DNA of 64,000 bases from Burkholderia mayonis (GTDB lineage Bacteria; Pseudomonadota; Gammaproteobacteria; Burkholderiales; Burkholderiaceae). The position numbers and the translations under genes are program-made. Where the stretch lies: NCBI RefSeq assembly GCF_001523745.2, contig NZ_CP013387.1:1922001-1986000 (forward strand), read 5' to 3'. Positions 47,401 through 56,670 of this stretch are shown here, in pieces (within the stretch, counting starts at the first letter, position 1; every line of letters begins with the position of its first letter). The notes under the pieces are model-generated. The model was not told where the DNA came from and ran no database searches. It saw nothing but the letters and a program-made list of their open reading frames with translations.

Positions 47401-50400
47401 GAGCGCGACGCTGTTCGCCGACGTGGCGCTCGCGCCTGCGCCGAGTGCCAGCGCGTTGATCGCGCTACTCTGCGCGCCCGAACCGAGCGCGACGCCGCCC
47501 GCATTCAGCGCACTCGCATTCGCGCCTTGCGCGATCGACTGCGCGCCGGCGGCCGTCGCACCGCTGCCGAACGCGATCGCATCCGCCTGCGCCGAGCTCG
47601 CGCTCTGGCCGATCGCCATGCCGCCGGGCGCCGTCGAATCGACGATCGCGCCGTGTCCGATGCCCACGCCGTTGTCACCATTCACGACGGTCGACGGGCC
47701 GACGGCGACAGAATCCGTTCCGACGGCGAGCGAATCTGTCTGCGTCGAATTCGCATGGAAATATTTCTGGCCCGTTACCGCGAACGACGCGAGCGCGCCC
47801 GCCAGCTGACGCACGGTCACCGCGTCCTGAGCCTGTGTGCCGTCAGCAACGTTGGTCAACTGGCGATAGGTGTTGCCGCTTGCATCGCCGAACGAAACCG
47901 CGCCGAGCAAGGTCCGATCGGACGTGTTGAACGGGATCGCGTGACTGCCGACCGCGATCGAACCGACGCCCGACAGAACGGCCCGATCCGACACCGAGCC
48001 CAAACCGATCGCGACGCCGCCCGCGACCGACACGTTCGACTGCGCACCGAGCGCCAGCGCGTTCGCCGCCGCGGCCTGCGCACCGTTTCCGGCGGCCAGG
48101 CTGCTCGCGCCGCTCGCGACCGCGAACGGACCGATCGCGACGCTTTCGGCGCCGGTCGCTTGGCTGTCGGTTGCGGTGGAATTGGCGTGGAAGTACTTGA
48201 TGCCCTGCGAATTGATGTTGTCAATCACCGACCCGACATTGTTGTTGATCGTCGTCGTGCCGTTCGCGTTGTACGTCGTATACGACGGCGCAGAGATCGA
48301 GCCGGCCGTCGGATTGTAGGTCGCGCCTCCGCCGAGTGCCGAAGCTGTGCCGTTGCCGAGATTGTTCGTTGTGTTGACGACCGTGCCGAGGCCGGTGGAC
48401 AGCGAAGCGATGCCCGTCGAGGTCGACGTGGACAGCGACGTGATCGAGCTGGTCGCCGATGAAAGGCCGGTCGACGTCGACGTGGACAGCGACGCCACCG
48501 AACTGTCGGTAGAGCTCAAGCCGGTGGACAGCGAAGCGATACCCGTCGACGTCGACGTGGACAGCGACGCCACCGAACTGTCGGTAGAGCTCAAGCCGGT
48601 GGACAGCGAAGCGATACCCGTCGACGTCGATGTCGACAGCGACGCCACCGAACTACCGATCGACACGAGACCGGTCGACAGAGAACTGAAGCCCGCCGAT
48701 GTCGACGTCGACAACGAGTCGATCGCAAGATTGGTCGCATTCAATTGCGAGCCGTTGATCGCATCCGTGCTTGCCGAACTGATGCGCCCGGCCGCCACGT
48801 TGGTGATCTGTCGCTCGCTGCCGGACGCACCGACGCTCACGACACTCGTCGGATTCGTTCCCTGAAAACTGTACGTGACGCCGCCGATGGTCGCGCTCGC
48901 CGTGGGATTCGGTGCGGCCGTCGATGATCCGGAGCCCAGTGCGACATCGCCCGCATTGTTCGCAACCGCCGACGAACCGAACGCGACGGCGCCGGCCGCC
49001 GCCGCCGTCGACGTGTTGCCGAGCGCAATCGAGCCCTGCCCCTGCGCGTTGTTCGAATTGCCGATCGCGACTGCGCCGTTGCCGTTGGCGGTGTTGTTCG
49101 AACCGGCCGTCACCGCGCCGGTGCCGATCGCGGTGCTTGGATCGCCGATTGCAACCGCACCATTGCCGCTCACCGTTTGCCCTTCACCCAGCGCGACTGC
49201 GCCGGTACCGCCGAGCACTTGGGAGTTATGGCCGCCGGCAATGGAGCCGGTGCCGGCCGTCGCCGCCACCATGTTGCTGTCGCCAATGGCCACGCTCGAT
49301 CCCGCGAGAGCTTGCGACTTGAAGCCAACAGCCGTCGCATCGCCATTGCTCGCAACCGTCTGGCTACCCAACGCGATAGCGCTGCTCCCTGACGCCGTTG
49401 CATTCGTGCCCATAGCGATGGCATTGGTATTGCCCCCCGTCAGAGCCGAGTCGCCTATCGCAATGGACGAGGAACCAGCGGAGCGGGCGCCGGTGCCGAT
49501 AGCAATGGCGCGAATGCCTGACGCTGCGGCGCCCGCCGCAGCCGCCGGTGCGGATGAACCGCCTTCCGCGACGGAATCCGCCCCACCCAGCGCTATCGAG
49601 TTTGCGCCGCTGGCGCTAGAGCCGTTCATCATGCCGAGCGCGCTCACGCCGACGGCGGCAGCGCCCGCCCCCAATGCCACCGCATTCTGCGCCGTGGCGG
49701 CAGCCACCGTTCCCGCTGCCAACGAAGAGGGACCGGATGAAGTTACGTCAGTGCCGACAGCAATCGCCCCCGGCGCCGTTGCGCCCGTGCCCGCGACCGT
49801 GCGCGCCCCAAGATATACAGAGTTGAGACCGCTGGCGATGGCCTGGAAGCCGATGGCGGCGGTATGCTGCCCGGAGCCGTTGGCCCCATAACCCATCGCG
49901 ACGGCTTCGGGCCCGCTCGCCACCGTCTGGAAACCGACGGCCGTGGCATAGTCGCCGGTAGAGGCAACGTCAGTGCCAATGCCAATGGACGATAGTCCAG
50001 TCGATCCAGTGCCAGCGGCACTGCGTGCGCCCATGTAAATGGAATTGAGACCGCTGGCAATGGACTGAAAGCCGACAGCAACCGCGTTCTGCCCACCGGC
50101 GCTGCTCCCCCAGCCGGCCGCCAACGAATACGCTGCCAACGCGGTGGAACTGACGCCGAGAGCAGTGGAGTTCCCCCCCGAGGCAACGGCGAAGGTGCCC
50201 AACGCGCTGGCGCCGGCCGCCGTAGCGCTGGCACTGACTCCCAGCGCCACCGAATTGATGTTGTTCGAGACCGTGCCGGCGCCCAGCGCCATCGAACCCT
50301 GGCCCGTGGCCGCTGCACCCTGGCTGAGTGCGACCGTGTAAAGTCCCGTGGCATTGGCCTGGTAGCCAAGCGCCATCGCCCCGGCTCCATTGGCTATGGA

Positions 50401-50697
50401 CTGATAACCCACGCACGTCACGCTGCCATTGTAGAAGTTGTAGGGTGCCGTAGAGCAGTTCACTTGCGCCTGCGCCTGCGCATCCCATCCCCCCACACCA
50501 ATCAGCAGCAGCACGACCAGGCTCCTTGGCGGCGTACTCCAGCGGGCTTTCTCGCTGCTCGACTCGCCAACCTCCGCATCATCCGCCGCCGCGCTTCTCG
50601 ACGACGAAACTCGCTTCCCGCGCGCACGATCGAGTTCGGACGCGGCAACCCAGGTCCCCAATGCTTCGTTCCAGATCGACTTGAACGACTTGTTCAT
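44455..50697 (-). CDS. Trimeric autotransporter adhesin (YadA/BpaA-like)
   Basis: 2080 aa. Begins with an extended signal peptide (ESPR: MNKSFKSIWNEALGTWVAASE) and a later hydrophobic core (~66-85, ending AQAQA). The passenger consists of many YadA-like head repeats (AxAxGxxAxAxGxxSxAxG pattern), neck motifs (NVAAG...STDAVNGSQL, many copies), Hia/KG-type FHANS modules, and a short coiled-coil stalk of 25-residue repeats (SVASLSTSTSTGIASLSTGL). The C-terminal ~75 residues form the YadA anchor, ending in aromatic-rich MLYQWK. AGGGG ribosome binding site before the ATG. Acts as a trimeric surface adhesin; which Burkholderia paralogue this is cannot be fixed here. Confidence 0.95.
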   Translation of the reverse strand: MNKSFKSIWNEALGTWVAASELDRARGKRVSSSRSAAADDAEVGESSSEKARWSTPPRSLVVLLLIGVGGWDAQAQAQVNCSTAPYNFYNGSVTCVGYQSIANGAGAMALGYQANATGLYTVALSQGAAATGQGSMALGAGTVSNNINSVALGVSASATAAGASALGTFAVASGGNSTALGVSSTALAAYSLAAGWGSSAGGQNAVAVGFQSIASGLNSIYMGARSAAGTGSTGLSSIGIGTDVASTGDYATAVGFQTVASGPEAVAMGYGANGSGQHTAAIGFQAIASGLNSVYLGARTVAGTGATAPGAIAVGTDVTSSGPSSLAAGTVAAATAQNAVALGAGAAAVGVSALGMMNGSSASGANSIALGGADSVAEGGSSAPAAAAGAAASGIRAIAIGTGARSAGSSSIAIGDSALTGGNTNAIAMGTNATASGSSAIALGSQTVASNGDATAVGFKSQALAGSSVAIGDSNMVAATAGTGSIAGGHNSQVLGGTGAVALGEGQTVSGNGAVAIGDPSTAIGTGAVTAGSNNTANGNGAVAIGNSNNAQGQGSIALGNTSTAAAAGAVAFGSSAVANNAGDVALGSGSSTAAPNPTASATIGGVTYSFQGTNPTSVVSVGASGSERQITNVAAGRISSASTDAINGSQLNATNLAIDSLSTSTSAGFSSLSTGLVSIGSSVASLSTSTSTGIASLSTGLSSTDSSVASLSTSTSTGIASLSTGLSSTDSSVASLSTSTSTGLSSATSSITSLSTSTSTGIASLSTGLGTVVNTTNNLGNGTASALGGGATYNPTAGSISAPSYTTYNANGTTTINNNVGSVIDNINSQGIKYFHANSTATDSQATGAESVAIGPFAVASGASSLAAGNGAQAAAANALALGAQSNVSVAGGVAIGLGSVSDRAVLSGVGSIAVGSHAIPFNTSDRTLLGAVSFGDASGNTYRQLTNVADGTQAQDAVTVRQLAGALASFAVTGQKYFHANSTQTDSLAVGTDSVAVGPSTVVNGDNGVGIGHGAIVDSTAPGGMAIGQSASSAQADAIAFGSGATAAGAQSIAQGANASALNAGGVALGSGAQSSAINALALGAGASATSANSVALGAGSTAASPHTGATALYAGTAAGPATAANGVVSIGAPGRERQLQNVAAGVISSASTDAVNGSQLFSVVSGVDTLGNSVAAGLGGGSTYNSATGAVTTSLNYAGNTYNSVQNALDAIGGGGTTAGVKYFHANSTGADSRPFGADSVAIGTNAVANHAGDVALGANSTTTTVTQTSGATIGGTAYSFAGTTPTSAVSVGAPGAERQIQNVAAGQLNSGSTDAVNGSQLYATNQQVDANTTAISNMTNGGGIKYFHANSTAPDSQATGADSVAIGGNAQATAANSVALGANSTTNANLGLAAFNPGTGTVAGATPAGEVSVGSAGVERRITNVAAGAAPTDAVNVSQLQAVSSQLNQVQNDALLWDPAANGGAGAFSAAHGGSGSNTITNVAAATLSPASTDAVNGSQLYATNQNVTNVTNAVNDIRNGGGIKYFHANSTAADSQAIGTDSVAIGPLAIASGTGSLAAGNGAQAQVANALALGAQSNVSVAGGVAIGSGSVSDRAVLSGVGSIAVGSHAIPFNTSDRALLGAVSFGDTSGNTYRQLTNVADGTQAQDAVTVRQLAGALSSFAVTGQKYFHANSLQADSLAVGVESVAVGPTTVVNGDNGIGMGNGAIVDATAPGGIAIGQSASSAQADAIALGSGSIAAGAQSIAQGANATALNAGGIAYGSGAHSSAIDAVALGAGASATFANSVALGAGSLTTVGALNNYIAYGLGSPQSSAGEVNVGNRQITGLAAGRVGSDAVNVSQLDAVASQLTTLINQRTTTTGGSFTSNLSGTNGAPAPSGTNASAGGMGAVASGANSTAVGNSSQAAGNGSTAIGVGATASGSNSVALGTGSNDGGRAGVLSVGSANSARQVANVAAGTEGNDAVNVNQLNAVSTALSTSVNNLGNQVNQMQQQIQQTDSMAREGIAATAAMASIPHMDRDSNFAMGIGTATFAGQKAMAVGMQARITENIKATLNGGFSGSQRVVGAGMLYQWK
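48481..48630. repeat. Two identical 75-bp repeats in the adhesin stalk
   Basis: Units at 48481-48555 and 48556-48630 are identical base for base; a diverged third unit follows. Each encodes one 25-residue stalk repeat, so copy-number change would lengthen or shorten the coiled coil in frame. Confidence 0.9.
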
Positions 50698-52196
50698 CTC
50701 TGTTTCCCCTCGCTTCTGATGTGCTGGATGACACAACAGCGAACGCGCCGGCAAGCGAAGACGGTTCATCCTGTTCCATCCACGCCAGTCTCGCTCCGCC
50801 TCATAGATTTCGGCTTACTAAATATCCTTCGGAATAGCACCGCACGTTTCTCGCGAAACACGTCCATGGGCGTGCGGTCGGCGCGCTCGTCGGCCACGAC
50901 GCGCAATGGCCGTCGCCGGTTATCGAATCACGGAAACCGATGTCGCCGGCGAGGCGGTGGCGTAACACCCGGCGCACCGCAGGAACGCGCGGTCGTACGC
51001 TGTCGCCCCGCGCAAGGGATGACATCGAATCTCATGGAACCCGTCGTTCGGGCGACGCCGGACAGGAGCCGCTCGAATCCCGGGGCGGCCCGTCGCTGCT
51101 TATTTCACTCGGGTGGAGGATGACGCCGTTCGGCGCCCGGGAATGAAGTGTGCATCGCTCGATTGCGGATGTTGATGACCGACACCGGCTCGATCGAGCC
51201 GGTGTCGTGACCTGCCGCGCCTGAAGTGCTCATATTTTTCGTGCCCGCCTGGTTCGATTGAGCACTGCGCGCGACCGCCTCCGATAGATTGGACCGCAAG
51301 GCCGCTGACGCGAAGCAACTCACATTTGCCATCGGCTTGCCAACCGATTTTTCCGAATCTCCGGAATAGGATCGGTAGTTTTCCGAATGACACCCACAGT
51401 GAATCAATCGATTGAATTTCTTTGAAGAATTTTTTCAGATCGAATATATCGCCCTGGAACAAGGCTTGAACCGTTCCATCGCCTTTATATATCGATATGT
51501 TCTGAGAATTATGAAAATTGCACGACCCTCATGCCCGCCAATCCATTCATGCTGACATTCCCATACCGCGAGAATTTCAGCATGAAATATGCCATTGGAA
51601 ATGAAAAGACAAACATGCCGAAACGCTGAAATCCCCGATCCAATCTGTATTCTCCAAGAGAACCGATTCCAGCGCCGCCCGATCTAGTGTGCAAGCATTA
51701 GATCGGCCAAATCTTTTGCGGAGCGGAAAAATTCTTTTCCAGAGCGGACAATATTTACATTTATACATTTTCAATTATTTCCTATTTCAATGAAAAACAA
51801 CGACCCGAGAAATATCGATGCAACCCAATAGACAGTATGGTTAATCGACGGACCCACGATCTCTCCGATATTGTCTGTACCGATGCATAAGTTACATAGG
51901 CTCATATATGTGGAAACCCGATACCGACGCCCGAAAATCGGAAATAACGACCGAATAGAACAAATAATTCGGCATGTTTTTCCTTTTCCATTTTCCTTCA
52001 AACCGGCTGTCGCCGCCCGTTTGCGCAAGAGGATGTCGGAACGAACACACAGTGCACCGTCGGACATGCCGACGTGCCTCACAGAATCCTCCCAGACTGT
52101 CCTTTCATCGGCTTATAATTTTTTGCAACAATCGCGCGCCCGTACACGGCGATGCACACAATCTGATCAGGCAACCTTCCCGATTCGTTCGCAATC
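50698..52196. other. 1.5-kb region without a gene, base composition changes
   Basis: From about 51,200 the sequence turns clearly AT-richer than the rest of the window. No frame has convincing protein content. It holds a 26-base perfect palindrome (51181-51206). The promoters of the adhesin (minus strand) and of the response regulator (plus strand) must lie at its ends. Confidence 0.5.
51181..51206. repeat. 26-base perfect palindrome
   Basis: GACACCGGCTCGA followed by its exact reverse complement, with no spacer. No T tract on either side, so not a standard terminator; could be a relic of one or a binding site. Confidence 0.7.
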
Positions 52197-53030
52197 ATGT
52201 CATCACGCATGTCAAGTTCGACGTCGCCTCGCGCCGCGCCGGATCTCGGTGGCGCACATATTCTTGTCGTCGATGATCGCCCGAACGAGCTCCGGCTCCT
52301 GCTCGAGATCCTGCGCGTCACGCGCTGCCGCATCAGCATCGCGTTCGACGGATTGCAGGCATATCACCGCGCACAGGCGATCTCTCCGGACCTGATCCTG
52401 ATGGACGTCCGCATGCCGCGCCTGAACGGTTTCGCCGCCTGCCGGCTGCTTGCGTCGACGCCATCCACTCAGACCATTCCGGTCATCATCCTGACCGCCG
52501 CAGGTGACCTCGAAGATCGCATTGCAGGGCTCGAGACGGGCGCGATCGACTACATCGTCAAGCCGTTCGAGCCAGCCGAAGTCATCGCCCGGATCCGCAA
52601 TCACCTGAAGAGGGCGGTGCGCAGCCGACCGTTTGCGCATCTGCCCGCCCTTCCCGACAATCTGGATGCCTCGCTGGTGCGCGCCGCGAGTGAGATCCTG
52701 CTGAGCGACCTGCGCAATCCGCCCGCGCTCGAAGATCTCGCGAGGCTGGTCGGCACGCACGAAAAGCGCCTGTCGCGCGTGTTCCGCGACAATCTCGGCC
52801 AGACCGTCTTCGAGTATCTGCGCGACACGCGCTTGCGTGCCGCAATGCACTTTCTCGCCGAGACGTCGATGGGCATAGGCGACATCGCCGAAGAGATCGG
52901 CTTTTCCACACAGGGCAATTTCGCGACGGCATTCCGCGAACGTTTCGGCATCACGCCGTCCGATTGGCGACGGCAGCACAGTTCGGTCGATGCGCGCGGC
53001 ATGGCTTCCGAACTGCAGCGCGATGCATAG
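52197..53030 (+). CDS. Response regulator, receiver plus AraC-type HTH
   Basis: 277 aa. Receiver domain (~20-140) with acidic pair VVDDR, phospho-acceptor Asp70 (LILMDVRMP), the conserved Thr (ILTAAG) and Lys (YIVKPFEP). C-terminal AraC/XylS double HTH (~170-262) ending in FAT-AFRERFGITPSDWRR. Overlaps the start of the sensor kinase gene by 8 bases, so the two form a translationally coupled two-component pair. Target genes are unknown. Confidence 0.94.
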   Translation: MSSRMSSSTSPRAAPDLGGAHILVVDDRPNELRLLLEILRVTRCRISIAFDGLQAYHRAQAISPDLILMDVRMPRLNGFAACRLLASTPSTQTIPVIILTAAGDLEDRIAGLETGAIDYIVKPFEPAEVIARIRNHLKRAVRSRPFAHLPALPDNLDASLVRAASEILLSDLRNPPALEDLARLVGTHEKRLSRVFRDNLGQTVFEYLRDTRLRAAMHFLAETSMGIGDIAEEIGFSTQGNFATAFRERFGITPSDWRRQHSSVDARGMASELQRDA

Positions 53031-55416
53031 GCTATACGCGGCATGCGCGCCGGGATGGCGCGTCGTGCTGCTTCTTCCGCTGGTGGCGGCGTTCGCGTGC
53101 GCGACCGCGCGAGCAGCGACGACCGAAAACCCGGCGCGCCTAGAAACGATATCGATCTTCGAGGATGCCACCGCGACGATGTCCGTCGATCAGGTGCTGA
53201 CGCGGTTCGGCGATCCGCAGCACGGATTCTTGCCGGCAGCCGGCGCGCGGTTCAACATCGCGTTTTCCCGCTCGGCATGGTGGATCCACGCGACGCTGGT
53301 CAATCGCGACAGCGCTGCGCGCCCGCTCGTGCTGGTGCTTCGCGATGCACGCGTCGACCGGGTCGACTTCCATATGCTCCGGAGCGGTCGATGGACGCTC
53401 GGCAGCCGATTTCCCGGCGACGACGGCAACGCGAACCGGCCAGTTGCCCGATACCCAACGCTCGACGTGACGCTGCTTCCGGGCGAAAGCATGTCCGTGC
53501 TGATACGCGTCACGTCGCGCAAGGAAATGCGGCTCGCGCCGGCCGCGTTCACGCAGGACGCGTGGCATGCGCAGGAGATGCGCGCCGCCATGTGGAACTT
53601 CGGCTTCTTCGGCGGGCTGCTGGCGCTCGCGTGGTGCGCACTGCTGATCGGTTTCTTTTCGGGCAACGGCGTGTTCCACGTGCTGGCGGCGATGGGCCTG
53701 AGCACGACGCTGTTCGAAGCAGCGACCCGCGGCTATAAGGGGATGTATCTGTGGCCCGGCGCCACGGAATGGTCGGCGCGCAGCGAGGTGATCTTCGCCT
53801 ACCTGGCCGTGGCGCTCTTCATCGTCTTCATCCTGAAGGTCGCGCGCGGCGAGAAGGCCAGAATCCCGATGCGCGCGGTCTACGTGACGATCCTCTGCCT
53901 CGAATGCGTCGGGATGGCCGGCGCTGCGTTCGGCGATCTGCTCACCTTCACGTGGTTCTGCCTGCGACTGAACACCGTGCTGTCGATCGTGAACATCGGC
54001 ATTGCGCTAACGCTCGCGATACGCAGAACGCCGACGGGCCGCGTGATGCTGATCGCGGTCACGTTTGCGAGCTTCAATATCCTGATACGCATGCTCGACG
54101 GGCTGGACGCAATACCGTCGGCGCTGTCGTGGCTGAAGTCCGACATCTACCCCAACCCGGTGATCGCCATCATCGGTCTCGCCACGCACCTGCTCGTCCT
54201 GGCCGCATGGATCGACCACGTGGGCCGTCAGCGCACCGAGGCGAGGAAACGGCTCGAACATTGGCAGCTCACCGAACAGGATCGCCTGCGGGAAGAAGTC
54301 GAAAAACGCACGGTTGCATTGAACGAAGCATTGCAGCAAGTGAAGACCAGCATGCAGCAGAAGATCGAGACGCTCGGCTACGTCAGCCACGATCTGCGCG
54401 CGCCACTTTCCACGATCAACGGATACGCGAAGCTCCTGTTGCAAAGCGCGACGCGCAGCCAGACCCGGCTGATCCAGTCGATCGATCGAAGCATCCGCTA
54501 CCAGCTCACGCTCATCGACGAATTGCTCGCCTATACGAAGGCCGAGTTGCAGCCGCTCGGCATTGCTCCGGACGCGACCGATCTGCCCGGTCTCCTGGAC
54601 GACATCGGCAGCTATGCGATGGCGTTATGCGCGCAGCAGCACAATCGATTCGCCTATCGGCCGCTGACGCCGCTGCCCAAAACACTGTCGATCGACGGCA
54701 CCCGCCTCCAGCAGGTTCTGCTCAACCTGTTGTCCAATGCGTCGAAATTCACGCGCAACGGCACGGTGACGCTGTCGGTCCACGCGTTCCGGGACGAGGA
54801 CGCGTACCGTATGGTCTTCGAGGTCGCCGATACAGGTATCGGGATCGACATAACCCGGACGTCCGATATTTTCCGCGCGTATCAGCAGGTCCAGTCCGTC
54901 AACGGGAGCACCGGGCTCGGCCTGTTCATCGCGCAGCGTATCGTCAGGGCGATGCAGGGCGAGCTGGTCGTCTCCAGCAAGCCGGGCGTCGGCACGTCGT
55001 TTTCATTCCAGACCGTCGCGCCGGCCATCGGGCACACGCTCGTGCCGCCGTCGGAGCTCCTGCGTCCGGTTCGCACCAAGGCTGAGGCCGTACGGGCGAT
55101 CGCATCGCGCACGACGCGCCACCCACCCGCCCATGCACTCGACGAACTCACACGGTTGGCCAGGGAGGGTCGCCTCACTGATGTCGAGGAATGGCTCGCT
55201 CAACATGTGGGCGACTCCGGCTACGCCGCGTTCGTCCAGGATGTGCGAGAGTATCTCGACGTGCTGGATCTTCATGGAATCGAGATGCTGGTCGGCTCGC
55301 TCAAACGCGCGGGCAACGCCGGTTCGTCGGTCGACGACGAGCCGGAAGCGGCCGGGCCTTCACCGGTAACGGAGGCCGGCGCGAGCGATCCTGCTGAAGA
55401 CGAATGTCCGCAATGA
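53023..55416 (+). CDS. Sensor histidine kinase with 7TMR-DISM module
   Basis: 797 aa. Signal peptide (~1-31), a periplasmic DISM extracellular beta domain (~40-180), seven membrane helices (~190-400), a coiled-coil linker, then HisKA with phospho-acceptor His456 (SHDLRAPL) and an ATPase domain: N-box (LLNLLSNASKF), G1 (DTGIGID) and G2 (STGLGLFIA). A ~120-residue C-terminal extension after the ATPase domain has no receiver or HPt signature that I can see. DISM modules are thought to sense carbohydrates or other small ligands. Paired with the AraC-type regulator upstream. Confidence 0.94.
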   Translation: MHRLYAACAPGWRVVLLLPLVAAFACATARAATTENPARLETISIFEDATATMSVDQVLTRFGDPQHGFLPAAGARFNIAFSRSAWWIHATLVNRDSAARPLVLVLRDARVDRVDFHMLRSGRWTLGSRFPGDDGNANRPVARYPTLDVTLLPGESMSVLIRVTSRKEMRLAPAAFTQDAWHAQEMRAAMWNFGFFGGLLALAWCALLIGFFSGNGVFHVLAAMGLSTTLFEAATRGYKGMYLWPGATEWSARSEVIFAYLAVALFIVFILKVARGEKARIPMRAVYVTILCLECVGMAGAAFGDLLTFTWFCLRLNTVLSIVNIGIALTLAIRRTPTGRVMLIAVTFASFNILIRMLDGLDAIPSALSWLKSDIYPNPVIAIIGLATHLLVLAAWIDHVGRQRTEARKRLEHWQLTEQDRLREEVEKRTVALNEALQQVKTSMQQKIETLGYVSHDLRAPLSTINGYAKLLLQSATRSQTRLIQSIDRSIRYQLTLIDELLAYTKAELQPLGIAPDATDLPGLLDDIGSYAMALCAQQHNRFAYRPLTPLPKTLSIDGTRLQQVLLNLLSNASKFTRNGTVTLSVHAFRDEDAYRMVFEVADTGIGIDITRTSDIFRAYQQVQSVNGSTGLGLFIAQRIVRAMQGELVVSSKPGVGTSFSFQTVAPAIGHTLVPPSELLRPVRTKAEAVRAIASRTTRHPPAHALDELTRLAREGRLTDVEEWLAQHVGDSGYAAFVQDVREYLDVLDLHGIEMLVGSLKRAGNAGSSVDDEPEAAGPSPVTEAGASDPAEDECPQ

Positions 55417-55626
55417 TTCACTCATGAGTCCCACGCCGCTGCGACGCGTCGAAGCGCGGACAAGCGCCCTGGGCTGGCCCCCGCGAAAACCAGACACGGG
55501 GTAACGCTTGAATTGCAGTGAACCAGACTAAATCTGACAGTGGTTGGTTTCTCATGCTCGCGCACATTGGCGCGGAGGGCGTAGCCCGTGGAGGCGATGT
55601 GCGCCGCGAACAGCAGGGAATCCGCC

Positions 55627-55812
55627 ATGACTCAGGAACAGAAAGTCATCCGTGCCAAGGTCGGCACGCTCGAGCTGGCCCGGCAACTCGGAAACGTCAG
55701 CCAGGCCTGTCGCGTGATGAGGTACTCGCGCGACAGCGTCTACCGGTTCAAGGAACTGAACGATCGGGGCGGAAAGGCTGCACTGCAGGCGATTTCCCCG
55801 GAGCAGCCCCCC
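55627..55812 (+). mobile_element. IS481-family transposase N-terminal remnant
   Basis: Encodes MTQEQKVIRAKVGTLELARQ, LGNVSQACRVM and YSRDSVYRFKELNDRGG, the typical N-terminal HTH of IS481-type transposases, then degenerates after QAISPEQPPLKS. The DDE domain is missing. A sequence resembling an IS481 end (TAAATCTGACAGTGGTTGG) lies at about 55531-55550. Confidence 0.8.
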
Positions 55813-55869
55813 CTGAAATCGGCTGCCAAACACCCCCTCTCATCCCATCTCGAAATTGACTTTCTTTAA

Positions 55870-56178
55870 ATATTTTCCAAACGAAACTACAAAAAATTGT
55901 AGTTTCGAACACCTGCCATTCCAAGCTATGATTAATCCAACAAGCACACATTCAGCACAACATACGCCCATCTCATAAAAATTAGAAAGCAAGACCATCT
56001 CAATAAAACAGAAAATAAATTCATAAAATGCGATTTTAATCAACATCCATCCATTCAAGACGCCGCTCATTTCACGAATCGGAGCATAGCCCGTCTGCAG
56101 CGGGTTTACACATGGCGCGATCGAAAGCGCCAAATCGGCACGACCGCCGTCATCACCTTCAAGAAAGGAGTTCGCATC
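55870..56178. other. AT-rich leader region with strong hairpin
   Basis: About 310 bases without a gene. Contains an 11-bp perfect stem with AAAA loop at 55882-55907 (CGAAACTACAA / TTGTAGTTTCG). Otherwise strongly AT-rich, then a normal AAAGGAG ribosome binding site before the next gene. Confidence 0.6.
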
Positions 56179-56670
56179 ATGGCCACGACCACCGAAGAAG
56201 AAATCCTGCCGCAGATCCTTCATCACATTTACAGCGTGACCGGCGGAGAAGTGAATCCGTCGTCCGTCTCGACCCCGGCCGTCGAGCTCAAGCTGCAGTT
56301 CGACGACGCCAATCACCGCATTTCCGGGTTCGGCCGAGTCGTCTGGGGCAAGGTCAAGCCGCCGAAAGTCACCTCGGATTTCGTCGATCTCATCATCCAC
56401 GGCGATTACGGATACGTCCCGCCCATTTCGAAGCAAAACGATCCGAATTTTCTGGTCAGAACCCTTCAATTCAGCCTGGTCGGGTATCCCAATCTGCACT
56501 GGAATCCGCGCTGGGGCATCGGCCCTCAACTCCAGGTCATTTTCAACCTCAACGCGGTGATTCCCGTCGGATCGAAAACCGGGTATGCCGCCTACAGCTA
56601 CGGCCTCCCTCACGATCCCGAAAGCGCCGTCTCCGTGGCCGACGCGACGATCCGCCAATTGCTGCTCTGA
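56179..56670 (+). CDS. Unrecognised small cytosolic protein
   Basis: 163 aa, AAAGGAG 7 bases before the ATG. No signal peptide or membrane helix. Beta-rich pattern: VELKLQFDDANHRISGFGRV, VTSDFVDLIIHGDYG, LQFSLVGYPNLHW, LQVIFNLNAVIPVGSKTGYA. No family assigned with confidence. Normal GC content although its flanks are AT-rich. Confidence 0.75.
   Translation: MATTTEEEILPQILHHIYSVTGGEVNPSSVSTPAVELKLQFDDANHRISGFGRVVWGKVKPPKVTSDFVDLIIHGDYGYVPPISKQNDPNFLVRTLQFSLVGYPNLHWNPRWGIGPQLQVIFNLNAVIPVGSKTGYAAYSYGLPHDPESAVSVADATIRQLLL

Noticed and set aside
44632..48462. Long plus-strand open frames opposite the autotransporter
   Set aside because: Shadow of the repetitive adhesin coding sequence; repeats in these frames merely mirror it.
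48481..48690. Possible CRISPR-like regular repeats
   Set aside because: Repeats are contiguous, coding, and have no spacers; they are stalk repeats of the adhesin.
51100..51462. Possible small gene on the minus strand
   Set aside because: No ribosome binding site and no family; the frame runs through the 26-base palindrome; composition changes mid-frame.
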